NCBI RefSeq assembly: GCF_015207705.1
Contig: NZ_JADEWI010000013.1
Coordinates: forward strand, 1 to 64,000
DNA length: 64,000 bases
Direction: 5' to 3'
DNA from: Nostoc sp. LEGE 06077
GTDB lineage: Bacteria; Cyanobacteriota; Cyanobacteriia; Cyanobacteriales; Nostocaceae
Part shown: positions 17,834-26,594 of the stretch, piece after piece
Layout of the letters: each line of letters begins with the position of its first letter
Position numbering within the stretch: the stretch's first letter is position 1
Program-made: the position numbers and the translations under genes
Notes under the pieces: generated by a model
Database searches by the model: none
The model's input: only the letters and a program-made list of their open reading frames with translations
What the model was told of the DNA's origin: nothing

Positions 17834-19372
17834 ATGAATCTTTCGTTTCTTGAACTAGGAATTTCCCAAGACCGCGCAGAACTATTAGAAAAAATGGGCT
17901 TTACTGCGCCTACTAACATTCAAATCCAAGCCATTCCTCAACTATTGTCAGGCAGAGATGTAGTAGGACAGTCTCAAACAGGTACAGGCAAAACGGCAGC
18001 TTTTTCCCTACCAATTTTAGAACGGCTGGATGTTAACCAAAGAGCCGTGCAAGCTATAGTTTTAACACCAACCCGTGAATTAGCGATTCAAGTTCATGAT
18101 GCTATCAGCCAATTTATTGGCAACAGTAACTTACGAGCTTTAGCAATTTATGGTGGTCAATCAATAGACCGCCAAATTATGCAACTCAAACGGGGTGTTC
18201 ACGTCGTTGTCGGGACTCCTGGACGGGTGATTGACTTGCTAGAGCGCGGTTGCTTGAAATTAGATCAAGTCAAGTGGTTTGTGTTGGATGAAGCCGATGA
18301 AATGCTGAGTATGGGCTTTATCGATGATGTGGAGAAAATTCTTTCTCAAGCACCTCAAGATCGCCAAACAGCCTTGTTCTCCGCAACAATGCCACCATCA
18401 ATTAGAATGTTGGTGAACAAGTTTTTGCACTCGCCCGTCACAGTTACCGTTGAGCAACCCAAAGCTGCACCCAACAAAATCAATCAAGTAGCTTATTTAA
18501 TTCCCCGTCACTGGACAAAAGCCAAAGCTTTACAGCCAATTCTGGAAATGGAAGATCCAGAAACAGCCTTAATCTTTGTCCGTACCCGCAGAACAGCGGC
18601 AGAATTAACCAACCAACTGCAAGCAGCTGGTCACAGTGTAGATGAATATCACGGTGATTTGTCCCAACAAGCCAGAGAACGGTTATTAACCCGCTTCCGC
18701 AATCGCCAAGTGCGCTGGGTAGTAGCCACTGACATTGCTGCAAGGGGTTTAGATGTTGACCAACTATCTCACGTAATTAACTACGACTTACCTGATAGCG
18801 TAGAAACCTACGTGCATCGGATTGGTCGGACTGGTCGTGCTGGTAAAGAAGGTACAGCAATTACCTTGGTTCAGCCTTTTGAGCGTCGCAAACAGCAAAT
18901 ATTTGAGCGCCATAACCGTCAAAACTGGCAATTACTGTCCATTCCTACACGGGCGCAAATTGAAGCACGACACATCAATAAATTGCAAGAACAAGTCAGA
19001 GAAGCCTTGACCGGTGAACGGTTAGCTTCATTCTTACCCATTGTCAGCGAATTGATTGAACAGTATGATGCTCATGCGATCGCTGCTGCTGCACTGCAAC
19101 TTGCTTACGATGAAACCCGTCCTGCTTGGTTAAGCTCAGATGTAGAAATTCCCCAAGAGGAACTTCCTGTGGCTAAACCCAAAATTGTCAAGCAACGTCG
19201 GGAATTTTCTGGCGACAGAAACCGTTCTTGGAACAAATCAGATGCTAACAACGGTGACGATGACAGACGCTCTACTCCCAAGCCTAAACTGCGGACAGGC
19301 GGCCGTCGTGAAGCTCCCGTTTCTGCAAATCAAAAGCTAGGCTCATCTTCAGCTAGAGAATCAGCTTCTTAG
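17834..19372 (+). CDS. DEAD-box RNA helicase (CsdA/CrhR-like)
   Basis: An ATP-dependent RNA helicase with all standard motifs in order: Q motif (GFTAPTNIQIQAIP), motif I SQTGTGKT, TPTRELA, TPGR, motif II LDEADEML, motif III FSATMP, ATDIAARGLD and HRIGRTGRAG. The C-terminal 100 residues are basic and rich in Arg, Ser and Gly, like the RNA-binding tails of DeaD/CsdA and cyanobacterial CrhR-type helicases. These act in cold response and ribosome assembly. I use the ATG at 17834, preceded by AGGAGAA at good spacing; a TTG three bases earlier is an artefact. Whether this is the redox- and cold-regulated CrhR orthologue cannot be decided from sequence alone. Confidence 0.92.
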   Translation: MNLSFLELGISQDRAELLEKMGFTAPTNIQIQAIPQLLSGRDVVGQSQTGTGKTAAFSLPILERLDVNQRAVQAIVLTPTRELAIQVHDAISQFIGNSNLRALAIYGGQSIDRQIMQLKRGVHVVVGTPGRVIDLLERGCLKLDQVKWFVLDEADEMLSMGFIDDVEKILSQAPQDRQTALFSATMPPSIRMLVNKFLHSPVTVTVEQPKAAPNKINQVAYLIPRHWTKAKALQPILEMEDPETALIFVRTRRTAAELTNQLQAAGHSVDEYHGDLSQQARERLLTRFRNRQVRWVVATDIAARGLDVDQLSHVINYDLPDSVETYVHRIGRTGRAGKEGTAITLVQPFERRKQQIFERHNRQNWQLLSIPTRAQIEARHINKLQEQVREALTGERLASFLPIVSELIEQYDAHAIAAAALQLAYDETRPAWLSSDVEIPQEELPVAKPKIVKQRREFSGDRNRSWNKSDANNGDDDRRSTPKPKLRTGGRREAPVSANQKLGSSSARESAS

Positions 19373-19555
19373 TCAAGAATTAATAGTCAATGGTCAATAG
19401 TTAATTAGTTACTGACGACTGTTGATTATTTCACTTTGACTGCTAACAGTTTCTATCAGCTTGTAGGAACATAGATAAAGATGTATTTTCCATAGTCTTA
19501 TGTTCACAATTGCAGATTTAGAGCAGCTACAAGCTGAATATTTACAATTTAAGAG

Positions 19556-20506
19556 TTAATTTAACCAAGGACGAGTAATTTTTTCTAGTTCTTCAATTTC
19601 ATCGTTATTTAATTGCCAATCTAAAGCGCCAATATTTTGTTTGACTTGTTCGGCTGTTTTGACTCCAGCAATGGGAATCACATTACCTTGGGCAATTAAC
19701 CAGTTGAGTGCGACTTGCGCCGGAGTGTGATCGCGTTTTTCTCCTATACTACGTAATAGAGATATCACTGGTGCAATTTTTTGCAAGCCTTCTTTACTAA
19801 ATTTTGAATCTATCTTTCTAGCACCACTCAGCATATCGAGATTTTCAGCAGTATATTTACCTGTGAGTAATCCTTGGGCTAGAGGACTGTAAGCTAAAAT
19901 TGTTACACCAAGATTACGGGCTGTGGCGATAATACCACTACTTTCTACTTGGCGCGTGAGTAAAGAATAACTTACTTGGTTGACTGCTAAAGGAATTCCC
20001 CTAGCTGCTAATATTTGATGTGCTTCTCGCATTTGCGATGCTGAGTAATTACTGACACCGACTGCGCCAATTCTTCCCCGCTTCACTTCATCGGCTAAGG
20101 TGTTCATCAGTGTTTCTTGACTCAAAAAGAAAGCAAATGGCCAATGCACTTGATACAGTTCAATTCTCTCTAGTTGTAGACGTTTGAGGCTTTCTGTTAA
20201 GGCATCACTGACAGATTGTCCTGTAAATCGCCAAGGAACAGGGCCAAATTTCGTGGCGACTTGCACAGTTTGTTGTGTATGCTTGATGAATTGCCCTAAA
20301 AACTTTTCTGACAGTCCCATCCCGTAAATTTCGGCGGTGTCAAAAAAAGTAACACCCGCTTCTAAGGCTGCTGTAAACGCTGCTTGTAACTGTTCTTGTC
20401 CGTAGTCGCTGCCATAATTCCAAAACAGTTTATCACCCCAAGCCCAAGTTCCAATACACAGGGGTGGAACAGTTGGGCCGTTTTTGCCTAATGTGATTGT
20501 TTCCAC
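19556..20506 (-). CDS. Aldo/keto reductase
   Basis: A cytosolic NADPH-dependent oxidoreductase with a (beta/alpha)8 barrel and 316 residues. Catalytic residues are recognisable: Asp and Tyr in FFDTAEIYGMG, Lys in VATKFGP and His in YQVHWP. The cofactor-binding C-terminal part has AYSPLAQGLLTGKY and IPIAGVKTAEQVKQN. It resembles the AKR11/AKR13-like group common in cyanobacteria and plants. Substrate is not predictable. It is convergent with the helicase gene and downstream of the sigma-fusion and DUF6887 genes, with an 85-bp gap holding HIP1 sites. Confidence 0.9.
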   Translation of the reverse strand: METITLGKNGPTVPPLCIGTWAWGDKLFWNYGSDYGQEQLQAAFTAALEAGVTFFDTAEIYGMGLSEKFLGQFIKHTQQTVQVATKFGPVPWRFTGQSVSDALTESLKRLQLERIELYQVHWPFAFFLSQETLMNTLADEVKRGRIGAVGVSNYSASQMREAHQILAARGIPLAVNQVSYSLLTRQVESSGIIATARNLGVTILAYSPLAQGLLTGKYTAENLDMLSGARKIDSKFSKEGLQKIAPVISLLRSIGEKRDHTPAQVALNWLIAQGNVIPIAGVKTAEQVKQNIGALDWQLNNDEIEELEKITRPWLN

Positions 20507-20591
20507 GATCGCAATATCTATACATTTACATTTTTTTACTTTTTTAGTGTAGCGTTGGTTAGTAATTTGATTTTGGTGCGATCGCTGTTTA

Positions 20592-20771
20592 TTATGCCAG
20601 TCTTTTTTTTAACTCAGCCTCTAACTGTTCCCCGGTGCTAACCACAACCCTATTTGGCTTGGATCTAATAATGCTCAGATAGTGTTGAAAGGCTTCTTCA
20701 TCTTGGGGATGATGCTTTATATATTCCCGTAATTCTGCTTCAGTTAATTGTTGATAATTTGTCTCACTCAT
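20592..20771 (-). CDS. DUF6887 family small protein
   Basis: A 59-residue acidic/basic protein starting MSETNYQQLTEAELREYI. It resembles the small cyanobacterial DUF6887 family, which has an LTxxELRxYIxxHPxDxEAFxxY-type pattern; here HHPQDEEAFQHYL is followed by a basic EAELKKRL tail. Function is unknown; such proteins often sit in pairs beside toxin-like or regulatory genes. The frame is open to a GTG at 20807, which overlaps the stop of the upstream fusion gene by one base. Translational coupling is therefore possible, but the ATG at 20771 fits the family start better. Confidence 0.65.
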   Translation of the reverse strand: MSETNYQQLTEAELREYIKHHPQDEEAFQHYLSIIRSKPNRVVVSTGEQLEAELKKRLA

Positions 20772-20806
20772 TTTGGTGACTAAAGAATAGCTTTTTTGGC
20801 TTACCA

Positions 20807-23149
20807 CTAAATATGGTTAAGTTTTGAAGCGTTTTGTAAGTCTTCCATTGCGCCTTGGTAATCTTTCAGTGCAGATCGAATACTACTTCGTTTGTTATAA
20901 GCTTGAGAATTATGAGGATTTATACGCAGTAATTTATTTAAATCTTCAAGTGCTTGTTGATAGTTTCCTAGATTGTAATGAATACTGCCTCGTTTATAAT
21001 ATGTTTCGGTAAACTCAGGATTAATCTCCAAAACTTGGTTATAGTCCTCAAGTGCTTTCACATAGTCGCTGAGGGTTTCATACACCAGTCCACGATAGTA
21101 GTACGTTATAGCATTTTCAGAATTAATTTTTAATGCTTGCGAGTAATCTTCAAGTGCTGCTTGGTAATTTCCCAGAGAATAATGTGCAAATCCCCGCCGA
21201 CTGTAAACTTCAGCAATATCAGGATAGATCCGTAAGGTATAATTATAATCCTCAATTGCTCTATGTAAGTCTTTTAAACAAAAAAGGGCAATCCCTCGGT
21301 GAAAATAAGCTTCAGCAAAGCCAGGGTTAATTTTCAATGCTTGGTTGTAATTACCAATGGCTTCTTGCATCTCTCCTAGATTACTACGGATAAAACCACG
21401 GTAGAAGTAAGCTAAGGCTTCATTGAGGACTTTTTCTAAATCTTCGCGGAGCAAATTTTTAGAAACTTGATCTTCTGGGGTTTCGCCATCAGATTCAATA
21501 AAATCGCCCAGTCGAGAATCTTCTTCTCTACCAATAGGCGTTTCTAATGAGATTGGTAGCTGGGCGGATTTAGCAATAAACCAAAGCATCTGAACTGTCA
21601 TTTCCATCCGAGTAGCGATTTCTTCCTCAGTGGGTTTGCGGCCAATTTCTTGAGAAAGTAGCTTGGTGGTTTTCTTAATCCGGGAGATGGTTTCGTAAAG
21701 GTGAACTGGTAGGCGGATAGTACGGGATTGATCGGCGATCCCGTGTGTAATTGCCTGACGAATCCACCATGTAGCGTAGGTGGAGAATTTATAACCTTTT
21801 TCGTGGTCGAACTTTTCAGCAGCGCGAATCAAACCAAGGCTACCTTCTTGAATTAAGTCTTGGAATGACAAACCACGGTTCATGTATTTTTTGGCAATGG
21901 AAACCACAAGCCGCAGGTTCGATTGCACCATTTTATCTTTAGCCCTGCGACCAACGTGCAGACGATAGCGAAAAGCTGGCAAAGGTACTTGCACTGCTTC
22001 TGCCCATTCGCTATCACGCGGATCGCGATCTAACTGTTCTGAAAGTTTTTCCCGGATTCTTTCTAGTTCCAGTAAATCTGCAACTTTCCGCGCCAATTCG
22101 ATTTCTTCGTCTGCCCGCAACAAGCGAATCCGCCCGATTTCTTGCAAGTAAAGGCGAATTGAATCTTCTGTGTAGTGCTTTTTCTTGCTTTGTGTGCGAC
22201 GACGCGATTTAGCGGCTTTTCCCGACTTTGCGTCGTCCTCATCAGACTGAGGTTCTAAAAATTCATCTATTTCGTCGTCATCGACGAGTAGCAAGTCATC
22301 CTCTTCTTCAATTAAGAGATTTTCTAACTCCTCAAAGTCAGGCTGATTTATTATTTCTAGGTCAGGCTGAAAAATGCTTTCGAGTAAGTTGTTAGCATAA
22401 TTTTGGTGGACACAAATAATAGGAAAGTTATTATCGGGAAAGTTCTGACGAGGCAACTTAATTATTTTACAGGCAGGACTACGATTTTCTGAGTCATCTG
22501 TTTTTTGCGTTTTTTCCTTTTCTATATATCTCTCTTTAGATATTGAAAATGATACTTTGTCCACAGGTGTTTGATTGGTGATACCAAAAACACGCATTAA
22601 TGATTGCCATTGTTCATCATTTAAATTTCTTTGCCTACTTTGAACACTCTGAGTAAATTTATGCTTTAAAGTATAAGGTTTAAAATCTTCTGCAATTAGT
22701 ACAACACCCTGAGTATTTGGAAAATTTGCAAATCCTTTATTTTGCCACTGTTCGTGACTAATAAATGGCAGGGCAACTCTAAAATTAAAGTATAATGAAT
22801 TACAAAATTCTAGTTGTTGCCGCAAATGGCTTTTCAGCGCAAACATTTGAGCTTGTGCTTGATTCACTGGTTTGATCCAATGTTCATACCAGTTTTTCAT
22901 TTTCCATTCAGCACCATTAATAGTTTGTATATTATTGATATAACATCCCTTACATTCAATTACCCATAATCCTAACTGACGATGAACAATAAGAATATCA
23001 ATTTCGCGCTGAAGATTTCCGTATTTATCAAATAGTTGATAACAATGAAAGGCTTCACCCTGCTCATCAATGAAAGCAGACTTTAACTTTTGCCAAACGG
23101 CTTTTTCAGCTTGGTAAGCATCAGAAATATCATTGGGATGGAATTTCAT
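20807..23149 (-). CDS. NERD - truncated SigA-type sigma factor - TPR fusion protein
   Basis: One continuous 780-codon frame with three unrelated parts. Residues 1-135 are a NERD nuclease-related domain: E15 in AEKAVWQKL, then D51, E65 and K67 in REIDILIV...WVIECKG, the D-x13-E-x-K pattern of the PD-(D/E)xK fold. Residues about 249-574 match cyanobacterial SigA almost end to end. They include its acidic N-terminus ([20 protein letters not shown]), region 1.2 ([16 protein letters not shown]), region 2 ([32 protein letters not shown]) and region 3 ([10 protein letters not shown]). The match stops at [10 protein letters not shown], where region 4 (-35 recognition) should begin. Residues 577-777 are six TPR repeats instead. 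Usual changes from SigA are His469-Gly470 after QAIT (normally Arg-Ala) and TVQMLWF in region 3. An alternative or attenuated promoter-recognition protein, a sigma decoy or a defence protein are all possible. Domain calls are firm; function is unknown. Confidence 0.9.
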   Translation of the reverse strand: MKFHPNDISDAYQAEKAVWQKLKSAFIDEQGEAFHCYQLFDKYGNLQREIDILIVHRQLGLWVIECKGCYINNIQTINGAEWKMKNWYEHWIKPVNQAQAQMFALKSHLRQQLEFCNSLYFNFRVALPFISHEQWQNKGFANFPNTQGVVLIAEDFKPYTLKHKFTQSVQSRQRNLNDEQWQSLMRVFGITNQTPVDKVSFSISKERYIEKEKTQKTDDSENRSPACKIIKLPRQNFPDNNFPIICVHQNYANNLLESIFQPDLEIINQPDFEELENLLIEEEDDLLLVDDDEIDEFLEPQSDEDDAKSGKAAKSRRRTQSKKKHYTEDSIRLYLQEIGRIRLLRADEEIELARKVADLLELERIREKLSEQLDRDPRDSEWAEAVQVPLPAFRYRLHVGRRAKDKMVQSNLRLVVSIAKKYMNRGLSFQDLIQEGSLGLIRAAEKFDHEKGYKFSTYATWWIRQAITHGIADQSRTIRLPVHLYETISRIKKTTKLLSQEIGRKPTEEEIATRMEMTVQMLWFIAKSAQLPISLETPIGREEDSRLGDFIESDGETPEDQVSKNLLREDLEKVLNEALAYFYRGFIRSNLGEMQEAIGNYNQALKINPGFAEAYFHRGIALFCLKDLHRAIEDYNYTLRIYPDIAEVYSRRGFAHYSLGNYQAALEDYSQALKINSENAITYYYRGLVYETLSDYVKALEDYNQVLEINPEFTETYYKRGSIHYNLGNYQQALEDLNKLLRINPHNSQAYNKRSSIRSALKDYQGAMEDLQNASKLNHI

Positions 23150-23375
23150 AAAATATATAATTGAACGAATTATTATTAAAATTAACTATTTTAGCGATAT
23201 TATCTACACAAAATGTTTTAACGAGAACCCACTATTTTTAGTATTCCCCGAACTGAATGTGTTATTTAGCTTACTAAGCCAAAAATTTTTTAAGAATTGG
23301 GAATATAAGTTTTATCGAACAGTTTATCTTTAATTAAAGAGAGACTATTTTGATAAACCATCCAAAAAACTAACT

Positions 23376-24809
23376 ATGGCAAGCGGTGAAGTGTTTGATA
23401 GTGAAACAAAATACCCAGTTGCGCCAAGGGTCAATTTACCGACTATGTTTCGGCTTGGCTTGTTTCAAATGGGGCTGAGTATGATGTCTATCTTGACTCT
23501 GGGTGTACTCAACAGGGTCATGATTCAAGAAATAGCGATTCCGGCGACGTTGGTGGCGCTGGTGCTGGCTTTACCTGCGTTTGTGTCGCCTTCGCGGATT
23601 TGGTTTGGTCAGATGTCAGATGCTAAACCGTTATGGGGTTATCACCGGACAGCTTATGTATGGGTGGGGGCGGCGATATTTGCGATCGCTGCTTTTTTAG
23701 CTGTACAAGTAATGTGGCAACTGAATAATGCTGCGAGTGTCTCTGGTAGCTGGGTTTGGACAACTCAAACTATTGGCTGGACAGCTTTGCTATCTTTAGT
23801 TTTTGCTGTGTACGGTTTAGCAATTTGCGCTAGTGGGACGGCTTTCGCTGCTTTGTTGGTAGATGTATCGGAAGAAGATAACCGTTCTAAAGTTGTGGGT
23901 GTAGTTTGGTCGATGCTAATGGTGGGAATTATTGTTGGGGCAATTATTAGTTCGAGCTTGCTCAAACAATTAACACCAGAAGCAAGTGTAGAGACATTAC
24001 AGGCATCGATCAACCAATTATTTATCATTGTCCCAGCTATTGTATTTGGATTAGCGATCGCCGCAACTTTTGGCGTGGAAAAAAAATACTCCCAATATTC
24101 CAGCCGTTCCACATTGGTAAACCGCGAAGATAGCATTACCCTAGATGCTGCTTGGAAAATTTTAACAGCCAGTCCCCAAACAGGTTTGTTTTTCACCTTT
24201 TTGGTGGTGATGACACTCTGTTTGTTTATGCAAGACCCAATTTTAGAACCTTACGCGGGTCAGGTGTTTAAAATGCCTTTGGCGGAAAGCACCAAATTGA
24301 ATATTTATTATGGTATGGGTTTGCTGGTTGCTTACGCTGTGGCTGGGTTTTTGATTGTTCCGCGTTTAGGTAAGCGCCGCAGCGCCCGTTTAGGCTGTAT
24401 GTTGGTGGCTTTGTGTGCATTATTGCTGGGGATTTCGGGATTTACAGCTAATGCAGCTTTCTTAAAATTTGGTTTGGTGTTGTTTGGTTTAGCGACTGGA
24501 TTTTTAACAACGGCTGCAATTAGCTTGATGTTAGATTTAACAGCAGCCGAAGCCGCTGGGACATTTATTGGTGCATGGGGACTGGCGCAGTCTATTTCTA
24601 GAGGTTTAGCAGTTGTTATCGGCGGTACACTCTTGGATATTGGGCGGAGAGTGTTACCCAGTTTGGAATTAGCTTATGGGTTGGTATTTGCTTTAGAAGC
24701 TGTGGGAATGGTGTTGTCAATTGGTTTTCTCAACCGCGTCAACATCACAGAATTTCAAACTAGTACCAAACAGGCGATCGCATCTGTTCTAGAAAGTGAT
24801 CTAGACTAA
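23376..24809 (+). CDS. PucC/BCD-family chlorophyll-related MFS transporter
   Basis: A 12-helix inner-membrane protein of the bacteriochlorophyll-delivery (BCD, PucC-like) branch of the major facilitator superfamily. Signatures are LGLFQMGLSMMSILTLGVLN, NRVMIQEIAIPA, FVSPSRIWFGQMSDA and GYHRTAYVWVGA at the N-terminal half, and LMLDLTAAEAAGTFIGAWG near the C-terminus. Members are thought to help pigment or light-harvesting complex assembly. In cyanobacteria the role is less defined. ATG at 23376; the gene is divergent from the sigma fusion across 226 bp and ends before an AT-rich hairpin. Length (477 residues) is normal. Confidence 0.88.
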   Translation: MASGEVFDSETKYPVAPRVNLPTMFRLGLFQMGLSMMSILTLGVLNRVMIQEIAIPATLVALVLALPAFVSPSRIWFGQMSDAKPLWGYHRTAYVWVGAAIFAIAAFLAVQVMWQLNNAASVSGSWVWTTQTIGWTALLSLVFAVYGLAICASGTAFAALLVDVSEEDNRSKVVGVVWSMLMVGIIVGAIISSSLLKQLTPEASVETLQASINQLFIIVPAIVFGLAIAATFGVEKKYSQYSSRSTLVNREDSITLDAAWKILTASPQTGLFFTFLVVMTLCLFMQDPILEPYAGQVFKMPLAESTKLNIYYGMGLLVAYAVAGFLIVPRLGKRRSARLGCMLVALCALLLGISGFTANAAFLKFGLVLFGLATGFLTTAAISLMLDLTAAEAAGTFIGAWGLAQSISRGLAVVIGGTLLDIGRRVLPSLELAYGLVFALEAVGMVLSIGFLNRVNITEFQTSTKQAIASVLESDLD

Positions 24810-24862
24810 TAAAAATTTGGTGTATGGGTATTAGGGGCTAGTAAGGTAAAAGGAAAAAGGCA

Positions 24863-24891
24863 AAAGTAAAAAGACACTCACTTTTTACTTT
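24863..24891 (+). terminator. AT-rich hairpin after the MFS gene
   Basis: AAAGTAAAAAG (24863-24873) and CTTTTTACTTT (24881-24891) form a perfect 11-bp stem with a 7-nt loop, 53 bp after the MFS stop. It is AT-rich, so a weak terminator. Confidence 0.5.
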
Positions 24892-24915
24892 ATTAACTCA
24901 CTCCCTAGTAATCTA

Positions 24916-25722
24916 ATGAATGATTTTTGGTTAACAGTTCTTGATTTTGCCCACACTACAACGACCAGAGTGGGCAAACAACTGATACAAGATTTTGGTC
25001 AAGTGCAGGCTTTACAAAAAGCTGATGGTAGTTTGGTAACACGGGCTGATAAATGGGCAGATCAAGAAATTCGAGATGTGATCGCCTCTAACTTTTCTGG
25101 TTATGGTATTTTGAGCGAAGAAGCTGACAAAACCTTTCCGGGGACAGAATGGTGTTGGGTAATTGACCCTTTAGATGGGACAACTAATTTTACCCGTGGT
25201 ATTCCTATTTGGTCGATTTCCCTGGGTTTGCTGTATCAAGGTACGCCTGTGTTTGGATATGTTCACGTACCGCTATTGGGTCAAAGTTTTCACGGTTTTT
25301 GGCCAGGTACATCGGGTTTAGTCACACCGACGGGCGCATTTCTCAATAATCATCCCATTCACTCTAGTGTTGATGCTCCCAGCGGTAATCACTTTTTTAA
25401 CCTTTGTTCCCGCAGTACCTCTGTTATTCAACCAGGTTTTCCTTGCAAAATTCGGATGTTGGGTGTGGCTAGTTATAACTTTCTCACCGTTGCGACTGGG
25501 GCGGTGTTAGGTGGAATTGAAGCGACACCGAAAGTTTGGGATATAGCCGGCGCTTGGGTAATTGTGCAAGCGGCTGGTGGGAGTTGGAAGTCTCTCAAAT
25601 CTGAGCCATTTCCTTTGATATCTGGAGAAGATTATAGCGATCGCTCTTATCCTACCCTAGTTCTCAGTCGTTCAGACTTGGCTCCTGTGTTTGCGCCATT
25701 TCTCCAAGATTTGAAAATTTAA
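24916..25722 (+). CDS. Inositol monophosphatase family protein
   Basis: A Mg-dependent, lithium-sensitive-type sugar phosphatase. Metal-binding motifs are present: ILSEEAD (metal-binding Glu), WVIDPLDGTTNFTRGIP (the family signature with three acidic ligands) and the C-terminal WDIAGAWVIVQAAGG. At 268 residues it has the normal length. Substrates in this family include inositol phosphates, histidinol phosphate and 3'-phosphoadenosine 5'-phosphate. None can be chosen from sequence by eye. The ATG at 24916 follows a hairpin, and a strong terminator follows the stop, so it is probably monocistronic. Confidence 0.9.
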   Translation: MNDFWLTVLDFAHTTTTRVGKQLIQDFGQVQALQKADGSLVTRADKWADQEIRDVIASNFSGYGILSEEADKTFPGTEWCWVIDPLDGTTNFTRGIPIWSISLGLLYQGTPVFGYVHVPLLGQSFHGFWPGTSGLVTPTGAFLNNHPIHSSVDAPSGNHFFNLCSRSTSVIQPGFPCKIRMLGVASYNFLTVATGAVLGGIEATPKVWDIAGAWVIVQAAGGSWKSLKSEPFPLISGEDYSDRSYPTLVLSRSDLAPVFAPFLQDLKI

Positions 25723-25744
25723 TATCCATCAGATAGCTGATTTA

Positions 25745-25779
25745 AAAAGCCTACACTATCAAAATTAGTGTAGGCTTTT
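25745..25779 (+). terminator. Strong rho-independent terminator
   Basis: AAAAGCCTACACTA (25745-25758) pairs perfectly with TAGTGTAGGCTTTT (25766-25779), loop 7 nt, ending in a T-run. It lies 22 bp after the phosphatase stop. It may also work for minus-strand transcripts. Confidence 0.85.
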
Positions 25780-25907
25780 ATACTTTAATTTAATAAAAGT
25801 TTGAACCAACAATGTTTTTAGTGTAAACCGATTTCTACTTATCCTGATTGGGTTGTAAGTCTAGCGAAACTACTAAGTTACATAACCTTGTACTTGGTAT
25901 AAATCTT

Positions 25908-26477
25908 ATGTTATCCAATCTGGAGTTAATTCGTGAGTTTGTAGATAAAACTATCCACAACAAAGATATGTTGTTATCTAACTCTGCTTTGACCGCGCAA
26001 ACTGTATATAAAACTAACCAACTTACCGCCAAATCTCAAGGTGTAATTGCTACAGCCCAGTTAAATAGCACATTCCCGGAGTTTCTCGTTCAGGCAAATT
26101 CCTCTCATTGGGAATCGATCAATCAGGTATTAGTAGAATACAGTTATCTCTTAAAAGGAGAGATGGACAATCGAGGTTTCTATCGATATAAATATTGCCA
26201 AGTGCCAAAAGGCTATCAGATGCACTGTACGAAATCTGTTTTTCTATGGCGTGCTTGGTGGAGATATCGCAAAAATGTTTTAAAAGGTGGTATTCCTTTG
26301 GATCTTTTGATTCAAAATCGTGATGCTTGGTATCCCATCAGAGATTTAACTATTAGTGATGGGCTACTTTATATCAAAACGTTAGGAAGTGAAATCGCGG
26401 TGCATTCCGAAGATTTGATCATTTGGTTAAATAAAATTGGCGTTAATTGCCATCAGGATATGGGGGAATTTGCTTAG
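25908..26477 (+). CDS. Unrecognised protein, 189 residues
   Basis: I do not recognise this protein. From the ATG at 25908 it has a polar, helical N-terminal third. A region rich in aromatic and basic residues follows (YRYKYCQVPKGYQMHCTK, then FLWRAWWRYRKNVLKGG). The C-terminal part has alternating hydrophobic residues (LLYIKTLGSEIAVHSEDLI). There is no signal peptide or membrane helix. The frame extends upstream to 25848, but that part adds no obvious conserved residues. It is isolated between a terminator and the dehydrogenase gene. Composition is coding-like. Confidence 0.6.
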   Translation: MLSNLELIREFVDKTIHNKDMLLSNSALTAQTVYKTNQLTAKSQGVIATAQLNSTFPEFLVQANSSHWESINQVLVEYSYLLKGEMDNRGFYRYKYCQVPKGYQMHCTKSVFLWRAWWRYRKNVLKGGIPLDLLIQNRDAWYPIRDLTISDGLLYIKTLGSEIAVHSEDLIIWLNKIGVNCHQDMGEFA

Positions 26478-26594
26478 GCTGGGAGTAATTTCACAAACGC
26501 AGAGGGGCGGGTAGTTTAACGCGGAGTCACGCGGAGTAGAGTAAAGTTGTTATACTATTCACCGGTTGGTGCAGTATCTACCAGTGGAATAGTG

